Shown here one piece after another: positions 1-8,200 of a stretch of DNA of 56,379 nucleotides. Source of the DNA: Rhizorhapis suberifaciens (lineage in GTDB: Bacteria; Pseudomonadota; Alphaproteobacteria; Sphingomonadales; Sphingomonadaceae); NCBI RefSeq assembly GCF_014200045.1, contig NZ_JACHOV010000013.1:1-56379 (forward strand), written 5' to 3'. The position numbers were made by a program, and so were the translations under genes. The notes beneath the pieces are model-generated. The model made no database searches, was not told where the DNA came from, and worked only from the letters and a program-made list of their open reading frames with translations. Position 1 is the stretch's first letter. Each line of letters starts with the position of its first letter.

Positions 1-28
1 AAGAGACAGCCGCCGGCTAGGCCGCCGC

Positions 29-556
29 TCAAATGTCCTTGATGCGCGCCATAATCACGAGATCGTCGTATTGGCCGCCAACCTTAAAGGCTTTCCGCTT
101 GATACCCTCTTCGGCGAAGCCGAACCTGCGATAGAGGGCAATCCCGCGCTCATTCCGCAAACTCACTTCAAGCGCCAGCCGGGTCAGCTCATCATTGGCC
201 TCGAAGAAATCTACAGCGAGCGCCATCAATTGTTTGGCAACGCCCTGCCCCCAGAAGGGCCTCGCGACCCCGATACGAAGTTCAGCGGCATGCCCGAGAC
301 GTGGTCTTGGTGAGCTTTCGAGCGTCACCTGTCCTATCAGCCTATCCGGCAGCTCGGCGACAAAGAAGGCTTGGTTTTTCGCTCGAACGAGATCATCCAG
401 AAAATCACGCACCTTGTCTTCCGTCAGAAAGAATGCATCGCCTGCAAAGCTGAGGAAGTCGCTCTCTGCGCCCATTCGATTCATATGAGCTACATAGCCA
501 CCAGCATCATCGGCTGTTCCAGGACGATATTCAATCAATGCGCGTATCCACTTCAA
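29..556 (-). CDS. GNAT-family N-acetyltransferase
   Basis: This is a GNAT acyl-CoA-dependent N-acetyltransferase of about 170 residues, the usual length for a single-domain member. The acetyl-CoA pyrophosphate loop is visible as RPFWGQGVAKQL near residues 98-110. A typical C-terminal motif follows, with N-E-R-G-I-A-L-Y-R-R-F-G-F near residues 133-145. The substrate cannot be read from sequence; RimI/RimJ-like proteins and small-molecule acetylators both fit. The start is uncertain because both candidates are TTG codons, at 556 and at 538, and the shorter form begins IEYRPG, as GNAT proteins often do. It stands alone on the minus strand at the window edge, upstream of and divergent from the ATP-grasp gene. 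Confidence 0.8.
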   Translation of the reverse strand: MKWIRALIEYRPGTADDAGGYVAHMNRMGAESDFLSFAGDAFFLTEDKVRDFLDDLVRAKNQAFFVAELPDRLIGQVTLESSPRPRLGHAAELRIGVARPFWGQGVAKQLMALAVDFFEANDELTRLALEVSLRNERGIALYRRFGFAEEGIKRKAFKVGGQYDDLVIMARIKDI

Positions 557-669
557 TGTGGGCTAAAATCCTTTGAACATGAACGGCATTGCATAGCTTT
601 GAATACGACAACAACGGCATCAGGCTAGCGTATGGCAGGCGACACCATGAAGTCAAACGACGAACTAAG

Positions 670-707
670 CCATATATTGGATCGATTTCGCTCCAATATA
701 TGGAGCG
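670..707. promoter_or_regulatory. Inverted repeats in AT-rich divergent promoter region
   Basis: The gap between the GNAT gene and the ATP-grasp gene (557-845) is clearly more AT-rich than its surroundings. It holds a perfect 11-bp inverted repeat, CCATATATTGG at 670-680 and CCAATATATGG at 693-703. A second symmetric element overlaps it, CGCTCCA-ATATA-TGGAGCG at 689-707. A weaker symmetric pair, TTATA/TATAA, lies at 787-803. These are the size expected of operators for a dimeric repressor or activator controlling the ATP-grasp gene. The regulator is unknown. A related GGAGCG/CTCC palindrome occurs at 50052-50069. Confidence 0.5.
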
Positions 708-845
708 CCCTGCAACCGAAAATATAATTGCCTTCTGAGGTCTGCAGCGGCATGCATTCACACCGTGAGGCGACAACGTGCTTATATTATAACGGGATTA
801 TAATCTGCAGCTTCGTTGGATTGTCTTTTGGGAAAGGACAATACT

Positions 846-2093
846 TTGCAACAACACATAGCAATTGTTGAGCCCTATTTCAGCGGCGCCCTTTTGGCAG
901 AGCGCTTTCGAGCGCGAGGTTTCGATTGTATCGCGATTCATCTTCGTCCTCTCGAAGGCAAGGCAGCGGCATCATTTCGCAATGAGGATTTTGTCGCAAG
1001 TCTCATGCATGATGGCGATCTAACCACTTTGGTTGCGACACTTGGGCACTATTCACTCGCCGCCGTGCTGCCCGGGATCGAGGGGGGCGTCCTGCTAGCT
1101 GATCAATTGGCTACCCATTTCAACCTGCCAGGCAATGATCCAGCCCGGTCGCTCGCACGCCGCGACAAATACCTCATGCATCAGCAGATTGCAGACTGTG
1201 GGCTCCGGGCGATTGAGCAGATCCGCGTCAGCGACCTTGCCGATTTGACAGCCTGGCTCGAGAGCTACGGACGCTGGCCAGTCGTTGTGAAGCCAGCTCT
1301 GTCGGGTGCGACGGACAGCGTTCGAATTTGTGAAAACGCAGCCGAGGCCCATGCTGCGTTTTCCAACGCAATCGATCAGGTCAATGCGCTTGGAGTGCGC
1401 AACGACACCATGATTGCGCAGGAGTATATTCAGGGCACGGAGTTCGTCATTGACGCGGTCACCTGCAACGGGCGCCATCAAGTTGTAAGTGTTGCCTATT
1501 ATCGTAAGGAACGCGGCGCTGAGGGAGCGCCGATTTACAGAGAGATGTATTTTGTCCGCCCTGAGGAATGGGGCGCGCACGAAGCTCTCCTGACCTATGC
1601 GTTGGCTGTGCTCGATGCGCTGGGTGTGACATGTGGCCCGAGCCATACCGAGATTTTCGTGGACGCAGCGGGCCCGGTGCTCGTTGAGAGCGGCGCCCGC
1701 TTATGCGGCGGAATGGTTCCTCTCTACCTGGAGGCTGTGGCGGAGACATCGCCGCTGGAGCTCGCCGTATCGTCGTTCGTCGATACCGACGCGTTCGAGA
1801 GTGCCGCGGCCGAACCGCAGCGCCATAACGCCAGCCTACGGGCGTACTTCGTTCGCAATTCCCAAAGGGGCCGGGTAGCGGCCCGCCCTGGCGACCGTCT
1901 TTTGCGGAGTTTGAGGACGTTCAAGGATGTCATTTGGTACGCTTCGGAAGGATCCGAGATCATTCCAACCCGCGACCTTTGGTCCGGACTTGGCCTGGTT
2001 TTCTTGCTCTCGCCTGATGAAGCCGCCATCAACGACGACGTTGCCCTCGTTGAGCAATGGGAGCGGGACAATATGCTCGTTAGCGTCGAATGA
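846..2093 (+). CDS. ATP-grasp ligase (amino-acid ligase-like)
   Basis: This protein belongs to the ATP-grasp superfamily, which activates a carboxylate as an acyl phosphate and joins it to an amine. Visible landmarks are the nucleotide-binding strand VVKPALSGATDSV, the segment AQEYIQGTEFVIDAV, and the Mg/ATP-binding end HTEIFVDAAGPVLVESGAR, ordered as in BacD-like L-amino-acid ligases and carbamoyl-phosphate-synthase-like proteins. The length of about 415 residues fits stand-alone dipeptide or amino-acid ligases. I chose the TTG at 846 because GGAAAGGA lies about 7 bases upstream; an in-frame TTG at 816 would add ten residues. It is followed by a convergent N-formylglutamate amidohydrolase-like gene. 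The substrate is unknown; a role in a small secondary pathway is inference. Confidence 0.8.
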   Translation: MQQHIAIVEPYFSGALLAERFRARGFDCIAIHLRPLEGKAAASFRNEDFVASLMHDGDLTTLVATLGHYSLAAVLPGIEGGVLLADQLATHFNLPGNDPARSLARRDKYLMHQQIADCGLRAIEQIRVSDLADLTAWLESYGRWPVVVKPALSGATDSVRICENAAEAHAAFSNAIDQVNALGVRNDTMIAQEYIQGTEFVIDAVTCNGRHQVVSVAYYRKERGAEGAPIYREMYFVRPEEWGAHEALLTYALAVLDALGVTCGPSHTEIFVDAAGPVLVESGARLCGGMVPLYLEAVAETSPLELAVSSFVDTDAFESAAAEPQRHNASLRAYFVRNSQRGRVAARPGDRLLRSLRTFKDVIWYASEGSEIIPTRDLWSGLGLVFLLSPDEAAINDDVALVEQWERDNMLVSVE

Positions 2094-2182
2094 TGAGCGG
2101 GCGGCCACCAATCGGCGCGCGGCGGCCAGCGTTGATGCGAACATGCAAGCCTGCCTCGTTTGAGACCGTACCGGCTTTACGC

Positions 2183-3031
2183 TTAGAATGGTCCGCCTGA
2201 ATGATCAGCGGCCTTTAGGAGAGCGGTGGATAGACGGTCTCTCCATCCTAAGAGGTCGATACGCTCCAACAACAGGTCTTGGCGAATTTCAAGCTCAGCA
2301 TATGGGAGGCCCATGGGATAGGCGTGCCGAGGAACCGTGTAATCGCTTCCCGGCATGGTATACGGTTCATTCTCGCCCACGACCATGGCTTCGAACGTCC
2401 GCAGCACCGCGAGTAAATCGGTCGCAAACTTGATGTTTCCGCGGTCGTGAAGAACGCCGATATGCCATGGCCGATCGCGAGCCACGGTGAACAGAGTCGG
2501 CGTAAAACTATGCAAGGAGATAAGGACGGTGGCTTGATCGCTTCGCCTCCGGCTGTCCAACTCCGCAGCGATCGCCCTTTGATAGGGCTCATGGATAGCC
2601 TCGAGACGCTCCAAGCGCTGGTGCTCGGACAAGCCCTGATTTCCCTGGATAAACGTACCATCGCTGACGGAAGGTATGAGCGATTCAGATTCGGGGTCGC
2701 GATTGCAATCAACCACAAGGCGAGAATAGCGCTGGTGCAGGAAGACAGCGTCGAGCGCGTCAGAAAGCAGCTCACCTAGCGACTGCACCCCGATATCCCA
2801 AGCGATGTGGCGTCGCAGATCTTCCGCCGATAGCCCCAGCGTCGCAAGCGAGGACGGCAGCCGATTGCCGGCATGGTCACCGATCAGGAGGAAGGGCGAA
2901 CGCCCGCCCGGATTTACGATCCCGACGGGCGAAGGGTCTACCTGACCCAGCAGAGGCCGCATACCGGAGTTGGCAGCGTATCCAAAGGCGCTCTCGTCAC
3001 GCGAAGGGGCAGGATCGCTATTCGCTTCCAT
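2183..3031 (-). CDS. N-formylglutamate amidohydrolase family protein
   Basis: The protein matches the N-formylglutamate amidohydrolase family (HutG-like, zinc-dependent amide hydrolases). The family signature is seen as LLIGDHAGNRLP near the N-terminus, followed by HIAWDIGV, a conserved VVDCNRDP segment and a later SLHSFTP segment. These supply the Asp, His and Arg residues typical of the metal and substrate site. Length is about 280 residues, normal for the family. The start at ATG 3031 is a compromise: no strong ribosome site is visible and an upstream in-frame start at 3097 is possible. No other histidine-degradation gene is nearby, so a housekeeping Hut role is unlikely. Hydrolysis of an N-acyl or N-formyl amino acid linked to the neighbouring ligase is a guess. 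Confidence 0.85.
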   Translation of the reverse strand: MEANSDPAPSRDESAFGYAANSGMRPLLGQVDPSPVGIVNPGGRSPFLLIGDHAGNRLPSSLATLGLSAEDLRRHIAWDIGVQSLGELLSDALDAVFLHQRYSRLVVDCNRDPESESLIPSVSDGTFIQGNQGLSEHQRLERLEAIHEPYQRAIAAELDSRRRSDQATVLISLHSFTPTLFTVARDRPWHIGVLHDRGNIKFATDLLAVLRTFEAMVVGENEPYTMPGSDYTVPRHAYPMGLPYAELEIRQDLLLERIDLLGWRDRLSTALLKAADHSGGPF

Positions 3032-3280
3032 GCGAAATTTTGTAGCCGTGCTGCACTCCCCCTGTCCACGACCGCGCACGATTTTCGCAACACGCAAACG
3101 CGAGCACCATCGGCTCTAAAGTTGGCGCGTTGCGCCCGCCTAAATTGCGCCGCACTTTTTACATAGATTCGACGTGTCGCGACACCAATAAGGATGATCG
3201 ACGGCCTTTGTGCTCGAACTGAGATGCTGCATCCGGCTTTAGACTGGCCGGGCTCTTTAACCGACGGTGGGAGGGCAAGA

Positions 3281-4510
3281 ATGACTGACCTGTTTTCTAA
3301 GTACGATCTGCTCATAAAGCAACGCGAAGCACTGCTTGCGGCCGGGCATGCTGATCCATTTAGCCTTGTTATGGACGAAGTAAGGTCCCCCACCGTGGCG
3401 ATCTGCAATGGTAGGGAGACGATCCTTCTCGGCACATACAATTATATGGGAATGACCTTCGACCCGGACGTCATTGCGGCAGGTAAGGATGCGCTAGACC
3501 GGTTTGGTTCAGGCACCACTGGAAGCCGTAGTCTGAACGGGACATACCGTGGTCATAAAGATCTCGAAGAGGCCCTGAAAGAGTTCTACGATACTGAACA
3601 CGCCATCGTGTTCTCGACTGGCTATCAAGCGAACCTAGGAATCATCAGCGCCATAGCCGGGAAAGGCGACTATATTCTTTTGGATGCCGATAGCCATGCC
3701 AGTATATGGGATGGCTGCGCTATGAGTGCCGCCGACATTATCCCTTTCAAGCATAACGACATCGACGCCCTCAGAAATCGCTTGAGGCGACTGCCCGAGG
3801 GGGCAAACGTTCTCGTAGCGCTGGAGGGGGTCTATTCCATGCTAGGAGACGTCGCTCCCCTTAAAGAACTTGTGGGTGTCTCAAAGGCCCACGGAGCGAT
3901 GGTGTTGGTGGATGAAGCGCATTCGATGGGCTTTGTTGGCCCAAATGGTCGGGGGGTGGCCGAGGATCAGGGCGTTATCGATGAGGTCGACTTTATAATC
4001 GGCACATTCTCGAAATCGGTGGGCACAGTGGGGGGATTTTGCGTGTCCAATCATCCGAAATTCGAGATCATGCGGCTCGTTTGCCGACCGTATATCTTCA
4101 CTGCCAGCCTTCCTCCTAGCGTTGTAGCGAGCGCCGCAACCTCCATTCGGAAGCTGCGCCATTGCGACGATAAAAGGCGGCGCCTGTGGGAAAATTCAAG
4201 GGTCCTGCATTCGGGATTACAGGCCATGGGCTTCCAGATCGCAGCGGAGAAATTGCAATCCGCTATCATAGCTGTGGTTATGCCCGACCTCGAGCGGGGG
4301 GTGATGATGTGGGAAGCCCTGCTAGATGTAGGGGTCTACACCAATCTGGTGCGCCCGCCGGCAACGCCCGCTGGCATGACATTGTTGCGGTGCTCCCTGT
4401 GTGCCGAGCATACGAGCGAGCAAGTGCAAGAGGTTCTCAGCCGCTTCAAACAGGCGGGGGAGAGAAGTGGGATCCTATCTGTTGGCGCACCGCAAGAAGC
4501 TGTGGCCTGA
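3281..4510 (+). CDS. spt: Serine palmitoyltransferase (alpha-oxoamine synthase), plasmid paralogue
   Basis: This 409-residue PLP enzyme closely resembles Sphingomonas serine palmitoyltransferase, which condenses L-serine with palmitoyl-CoA to 3-ketodihydrosphingosine, the first step of sphingolipid synthesis. The similarity is continuous: LGTYNYMGMTFDPDVIAAGK near the N-terminus, DADSHASI in the middle, VDEAHSMGF with Asp211 and His214, and GTFSKSVGTVGG with the PLP lysine at Lys245. The C-terminal ARPPATPAG-like segment is also kept, as RPPATPAG. The ATG at 3281 has GGGAGGG just upstream. It is divergent from the amidohydrolase gene. No acyl carrier protein or ketosphinganine reductase gene is beside it, unlike chromosomal spt loci. 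Another oxoamine synthase with altered substrates cannot be excluded. Confidence 0.9.
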   Translation: MTDLFSKYDLLIKQREALLAAGHADPFSLVMDEVRSPTVAICNGRETILLGTYNYMGMTFDPDVIAAGKDALDRFGSGTTGSRSLNGTYRGHKDLEEALKEFYDTEHAIVFSTGYQANLGIISAIAGKGDYILLDADSHASIWDGCAMSAADIIPFKHNDIDALRNRLRRLPEGANVLVALEGVYSMLGDVAPLKELVGVSKAHGAMVLVDEAHSMGFVGPNGRGVAEDQGVIDEVDFIIGTFSKSVGTVGGFCVSNHPKFEIMRLVCRPYIFTASLPPSVVASAATSIRKLRHCDDKRRRLWENSRVLHSGLQAMGFQIAAEKLQSAIIAVVMPDLERGVMMWEALLDVGVYTNLVRPPATPAGMTLLRCSLCAEHTSEQVQEVLSRFKQAGERSGILSVGAPQEAVA

Positions 4511-4609
4511 CAGGCGAATTCCCACCCAAGGTCCAACTCGTTGAAGGGTTCGCGCCCTCCCATTGACCGTCAGAGCGACAAGCCATCGGCGCCGGCGAAA
4601 AGTCAGATT

Positions 4610-5200
4610 TTACGCGCTGGCGCTTTCTCCTTCCGCGCTGATGGCATCCTGCACCGGCGCCGGGAAATGACGATAGAGGGTCGGGACTGAGACGCCGATC
4701 GCCGGCGCCACTTCGCGCACCGTCATTCCGGAAGCGAGCAGCGTGCGGGCCGCCTCGATCCGCTTGGGTGTCATTACCGTCTTTCGGCCACCTACCCTGC
4801 CCTCGCGCTTTGCAACCATCAGAGCGGCCGTAGTCCGCTCGCGGATGAGATCGCGTTCCATCTCTGCCAGCGCGGCGAGGATGCGGAACACGAACTTGCC
4901 CGCTGTTCCGGAAGTGTCGATCCCATCGGTTATCGATCGCAGGCCAATGTTACGCTCTTCCAGCTCCGTCGAGAGATCGATCAATCCCTTGGACGTTCGG
5001 CCGAGCCGGTCCAGCTTCCAGACCACTAACACGTCACCGGCGCGCGCGTGCGACAGGGCTTCTGCCAAGCCGGCGCGGTTCGCTTTCGCGCCGCTCGCCT
5101 TGTCGGTAAATATCTTCTCGCAACCGGCATCGCGCAACGCGTCGCGCTGAGGCGTCAAATCCTGTTCTGGCGTCGAAACACGCGCGTAGCCGATCAGCAT
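4610..5200 (-). CDS. Serine recombinase (resolvase/invertase family)
   Basis: This is a 196-residue small serine recombinase. It starts with LIGYARVST, giving the catalytic serine at residue 9. It continues with the arginine-rich active-site stretch VVWKLDRLGR, then the E-helix region AALAEMERDLIRERT, and ends with a Hin-like helix-turn-helix (GMTVREVAPAIGVSVPTLYRHFP). That is the full length and domain order of Tn3-type resolvases and DNA invertases. Lying directly upstream of the iteron/repA region, it most likely resolves plasmid multimers, or is left from a transposon that brought in the 0-4.5 kb cargo. I saw no res site or Tn3 transposase. Confidence 0.92.
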   Translation of the reverse strand: MLIGYARVSTPEQDLTPQRDALRDAGCEKIFTDKASGAKANRAGLAEALSHARAGDVLVVWKLDRLGRTSKGLIDLSTELEERNIGLRSITDGIDTSGTAGKFVFRILAALAEMERDLIRERTTAALMVAKREGRVGGRKTVMTPKRIEAARTLLASGMTVREVAPAIGVSVPTLYRHFPAPVQDAISAEGESASA

Positions 5201-5356
5201 GGGCGATTCTCAAAACTCATCTTCCACGCCTATCACGATACGACTCAATCGAGAAAGTGTTTTGAGACGCGCTTCATGGCTGCTACACGTTCTCACATGG
5301 CCCCGCTTCAAAATCGATCGTTTGCGAGACACGCCGGTGAGCTGCCGGCCGTCTCC

Positions 5357-5488
5357 GGTCGCCAAAAGCACGAACGCAGCGGGCGCCGGGCCCGAACGGT
5401 CGCCGAAAGCACGAATTTCGGCCGCCAATCGACCCTCTACAGAGGGAAGCAGGCCGCCTCCCCCTCAATCTTCGTGCTTTTGGCGACC
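5357..5488. repeat. Iterons upstream of repA with one inverted copy
   Basis: Copies of an 18-bp iteron, consensus GGTCGCCAAAAGCACGAA, lie directly before repA. Two are in forward orientation, at 5357-5374 (exact) and 5398-5415 (one change, GCCGAAAG). One exact copy is inverted, at 5471-5488, just before the coding region. In iteron plasmids direct copies bind initiator monomers at the origin, while inverted copies close to the gene bind initiator dimers and repress its promoter. The inverted copy is therefore the likely autoregulatory operator. Five further copies lie downstream of repA. Confidence 0.9.
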
Positions 5489-5535
5489 GAACGGTGAGCG
5501 CCGCGATCGGGGACGGTAGGGGCCAAGCGGAATCG

Positions 5536-6378
5536 ATGCAGGGCGACTTGTTCGCGCTCGACAGCCCATTGTTGACGGAGGTTCGCGGCGAACAGTCTTT
5601 AATGGCTTTCCCGTTCTTCGCTTTGAGCAAGGGGAAGTGGACGAAGCCACTCGCCTACAAGACCGATACAGTATCAATCGAGATCGTCGCGACGGCCAAG
5701 GGCGTCGCGACGATCTACGATAAGGAGGTTCTGCTTTATATCGCGAGTCTTATGGTCGCGAAGCTCGAGGCAGGCTTTCAGGTATCCCAGGACTTCTATT
5801 TCACCGCTCATGACCTTTTCCGCGTCACTGGCGTCAACGGGTCGGCACGCTCTTACTCGCGGCTGTCCGACGCACTGGAGCGGCTGCAGGGCACGCAGAT
5901 CAAGACCGACATTGAGGCCGGGGGCGAGGGCCAGGCCGGATTCTTCTCGTGGCTGTCCGAAGCGCAGCTCCACTACACCAAGACGAAAACCGGAGATAAG
6001 CGCCTAAAAGCCGTAAAGGTGCGGCTGTGCGATTGGCTCTATCGAGCAATCCTTCGTGATCGGCGCGTGCTGGACTATGCTCCGTCCTACTTTCAGCTCG
6101 GCCCGATTGAGCGCAGATTATATGAGGTTGCGCGATCGGCGTGCGTGCATGGGGCTGTCGATGTCGATCTAGATGAACTGCGATTGCAGCTCGGCTATCA
6201 AAGCTCGCTCAAGCACTTCAGGTACGAGTTAAAGAGAATAGCGGACGAGGACACCATTCCTGGATTCGCCTTCGACTTGATGGAGAGCCAGACAATACCC
6301 GCAAAGGGACGTCCCCGTCGGAACGCTGGCGCGGCGCGCGTCAAGATTACTCCCCGTCCCCTTCTTTCGGCCACCTGA
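5536..6378 (+). CDS. repA: Plasmid replication initiator RepA
   Basis: This is a replication initiator of the RepA family found on many alphaproteobacterial plasmids. The N-terminal region LMAFPFFALSKGKWTKPLAYK, followed by a segment with ATIYDKEVLLYIASLMV, is the familiar opening winged-helix part. A second winged-helix region carries FRVTGVNGSARSYSRLSDALERL, and the DYAPSYFQLGPIERRLYE segment is typical too. The ATG at 5536 gives 280 residues; a GTG at 5494 is also possible. Iterons on both sides are its expected binding sites. It would bind them to melt the origin and load the host helicase, and would repress itself through the inverted iteron just upstream. Confidence 0.9.
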   Translation: MQGDLFALDSPLLTEVRGEQSLMAFPFFALSKGKWTKPLAYKTDTVSIEIVATAKGVATIYDKEVLLYIASLMVAKLEAGFQVSQDFYFTAHDLFRVTGVNGSARSYSRLSDALERLQGTQIKTDIEAGGEGQAGFFSWLSEAQLHYTKTKTGDKRLKAVKVRLCDWLYRAILRDRRVLDYAPSYFQLGPIERRLYEVARSACVHGAVDVDLDELRLQLGYQSSLKHFRYELKRIADEDTIPGFAFDLMESQTIPAKGRPRRNAGAARVKITPRPLLSAT

Positions 6379-6428
6379 ATCCCTCTTCTGCGGGTTCCGA
6401 ATCGAGTCGCCGATATTTACGGCTGATC

Positions 6429-6553
6429 GGTCGCCACAAGCACGAACTTCGGTCAGCGAAAGCACGAATCCCGGTCGCCAAAAGCACGAATGGCTTTGGC
6501 GACGGTCGCCAAAAGCACGAACTTTTCTGCGAGTCGGTCGCTGAAAGCACGAA
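6429..6553 (+). repeat. Five direct iterons downstream of repA (probable oriV)
   Basis: Five forward copies of the 18-bp iteron lie at 6429-6446, 6451-6468, 6473-6490, 6504-6521 and 6536-6553. The copies at 6473 and 6504 match the consensus exactly. The others vary only within positions 5-9, with GCCACAAG, AGCGAAAG and GCTGAAAG in place of GCCAAAAG. Spacing start to start is 22, 22, 31 and 32 bp, which is close to two and three helical turns. This cluster is the best candidate for the vegetative origin. Confidence 0.9.
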
Positions 6554-6657
6554 TTTCGACTGTTTCGCAGCCCGCTTTATTTCGTCAAAAATGTCGAAGA
6601 GCCGGGAGCATGCTGCGATCGGCCAGTCAGGGAGCGGCCGTGACCACATAAACGAAT

Positions 6658-6677
6658 GCCCGGCACGAAGGCCGGGC
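6658..6677 (+). terminator. Hairpin after the iterons
   Basis: A perfect 7-bp stem (GCCCGGC, loop ACGAAG, GCCGGGC) lies between the iteron array and the next gene. No T-run follows, so it may be a Rho-dependent site, or part of the origin, and not an intrinsic terminator. The rest of 6554-6827 shows nothing else I recognise. Confidence 0.4.
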
Positions 6678-6827
6678 ACCCTGGAACGTGATGAGCGATG
6701 CTTGGCGGCATCGATCGGGATGTAAGACACCCCCCTCATACCCGTTCCTGAGCCTCGGTTCAAGGGAGCGCGCTTCGCGCCACGCTTGAGTTTTGCCTGG
6801 TCCTGGCCTCCGTAGAGGGGACAGACG

Positions 6828-7664
6828 ATGGGAGCTATTTCGATTGCGCGCGCGAGCTTCATGGCGCTCGAAAGGGTTGAGCGCGTTCGGACAAAGTCGC
6901 GATCCGGGGCACAGAACCGCACCCATGCGCACGTCCACCCGAACAGCCGGCGTGCAGGCACGTTCGAGGACGACTTTTTCTACAGCTATGCGAAAGGCGA
7001 GACCGATCGGCTCTACAAGAAGGCAGTGGAGCTGCTGAAGCGCAAGAACGCCGTCAGGCGCCTCGCGCGCGCCGAGGGGCGACAGCTCACCGAAGACGAA
7101 CGGCTTGCCACGCTGATCACGAACGCAGCGCTGCGCGTGTTCGAGCAGCTTACGACGCTGGCGCGCACCTGTGCGGGCAAGGTGTTCCCAACCTGGGAAT
7201 GGATTGAGACCGCGAGCGGTCTTTCGCGCGCCAGCGTTGGGCGCGGGCTGTCGATCCTCGCCAAGATGGGCTTGCTCGAAAAACAGCGCCGATGCGTGCC
7301 GATCGATCCGCCGGCCGATCGTCCCAAGGCTCGCAACGCGCAGACGTCCAACGTCTATCGGATGAGCTTCCCCAACCGGCTTGCGCGATTCCTCCCGCGT
7401 TTCCTGCGACCTGTTCCGCTTCCCGACGACGTCGTGCAGGGCGAGATCGACCGCATCGAGGAGATCGAAGCCATGCGCCTATGGCGCTCGCCTCGCCAGG
7501 TTGTGGCCGAAGACATCGAGGATGAGGGCCTGCGCCGTGTGCTGGACAGCCTGGCGATCGCTCTCGAGAAGAAAGAGTCTCAAAAAAATGGTCAACCGCT
7601 CCTAGATTCATATGTTCTAGCGAAAGATGGAGTTGGCCTAGTCGGCCAACGCTCTAACGCCTGA
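6828..7664 (+). CDS. Winged-helix plasmid protein (replication/maintenance associated)
   Basis: This 278-residue protein has a basic N-terminus. It has a central helical region and a clear winged helix-turn-helix around residues 120-155 (TWEWIETASGLSRASVGRGLSILAKMGLLEKQRR), like GntR or RepA-type DNA-binding modules. Its position just after the origin iterons, in the same direction as repA, suggests a role in replication control or copy number. The enzymatic function, if any, is unknown. GAGGGG lies about 8 bases upstream of the ATG. The C-terminal quarter is charged and lacks recognisable motifs. Confidence 0.65.
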   Translation: MGAISIARASFMALERVERVRTKSRSGAQNRTHAHVHPNSRRAGTFEDDFFYSYAKGETDRLYKKAVELLKRKNAVRRLARAEGRQLTEDERLATLITNAALRVFEQLTTLARTCAGKVFPTWEWIETASGLSRASVGRGLSILAKMGLLEKQRRCVPIDPPADRPKARNAQTSNVYRMSFPNRLARFLPRFLRPVPLPDDVVQGEIDRIEEIEAMRLWRSPRQVVAEDIEDEGLRRVLDSLAIALEKKESQKNGQPLLDSYVLAKDGVGLVGQRSNA

Positions 7665-7716
7665 CGGCGAAGATACCCTAAACCGAACCGACAGCGACCA
7701 ACCGCCCCGACAGCAC

Positions 7717-7920
7717 TCAACCGAGGCGTTGGACGCGCCGCTTCGCGTCGCGATGCTTCCGAGGAAGCAAGCTTTTACCGTCGCGCTCAAAAAGCCGCGT
7801 TCGTGCCTGCTGCACGCATTTTTCGTCAATGAAGGCGGCCGTAGCGCTCACCCTCAGCGCTGGCAGGCGCGATCGGAACCCACATTTTCCTTTTTCGGCG
7901 TTGGCGACATCCATTTTCAC
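7717..7920 (-). CDS. Possible small basic protein
   Basis: A 67-codon reading frame starts at ATG 7920 behind a good purine-rich ribosome site (GGGGGTGAAA), in an otherwise gene-free stretch (7665-8200). The product is basic and has two cysteines but matches nothing I know. Frames overlapping it on other strands look no worse, so this may be chance. It is listed because of the ribosome site. Confidence 0.25.
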   Translation of the reverse strand: MKMDVANAEKGKCGFRSRLPALRVSATAAFIDEKCVQQARTRLFERDGKSLLPRKHRDAKRRVQRLG

Positions 7921-8069
7921 CCCCTGGCTGTAGCGAGCTGGTCGATCATCACGGTGCGGCGCCGCAATCTACGTCCGGGCCGGCAGATCCCCGCGCGAGT
8001 TTCAAGCTCGAGCCTTTCTGATCGGCTTTTCCTGAATCGATGGGAAATGGGCGCTGGCCGCCTTCTACA

Positions 8070-8134
8070 ATCAAGCAAATAACCGGCTGCGCCTACGGTT
8101 TCCGCTGCGCGGACCCTCCGTTTTTTTGCTTGAT
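8070..8134 (+). promoter_or_regulatory. Long hairpin/leader upstream of ssb
   Basis: A 10-bp inverted repeat (ATCAAGCAAA at 8070-8079, TTTGCTTGAT at 8125-8134) encloses smaller GC-rich hairpins, including GCTGCGC repeats, and a seven-T run at 8121-8127. The element ends about 66 bases before the ssb start. It could be a transcription attenuator, or a folded single-strand promoter that expresses ssb on the entering strand during conjugation. The sequence shows only the fold; the role is inference. Confidence 0.45.
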
Positions 8135-8200
8135 CGCGGCGCCTGCACTCCCCTTCAATTCCCATCAGGAATGAGCCTGATCGATCGAAAGGACAGGACC

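Noticed and set aside
4610-5200. Integron or Tn3 transposon around the resolvase
   Set aside because: No Tn3 transposase, 38-bp terminal repeats or attC-like sites were seen nearby.
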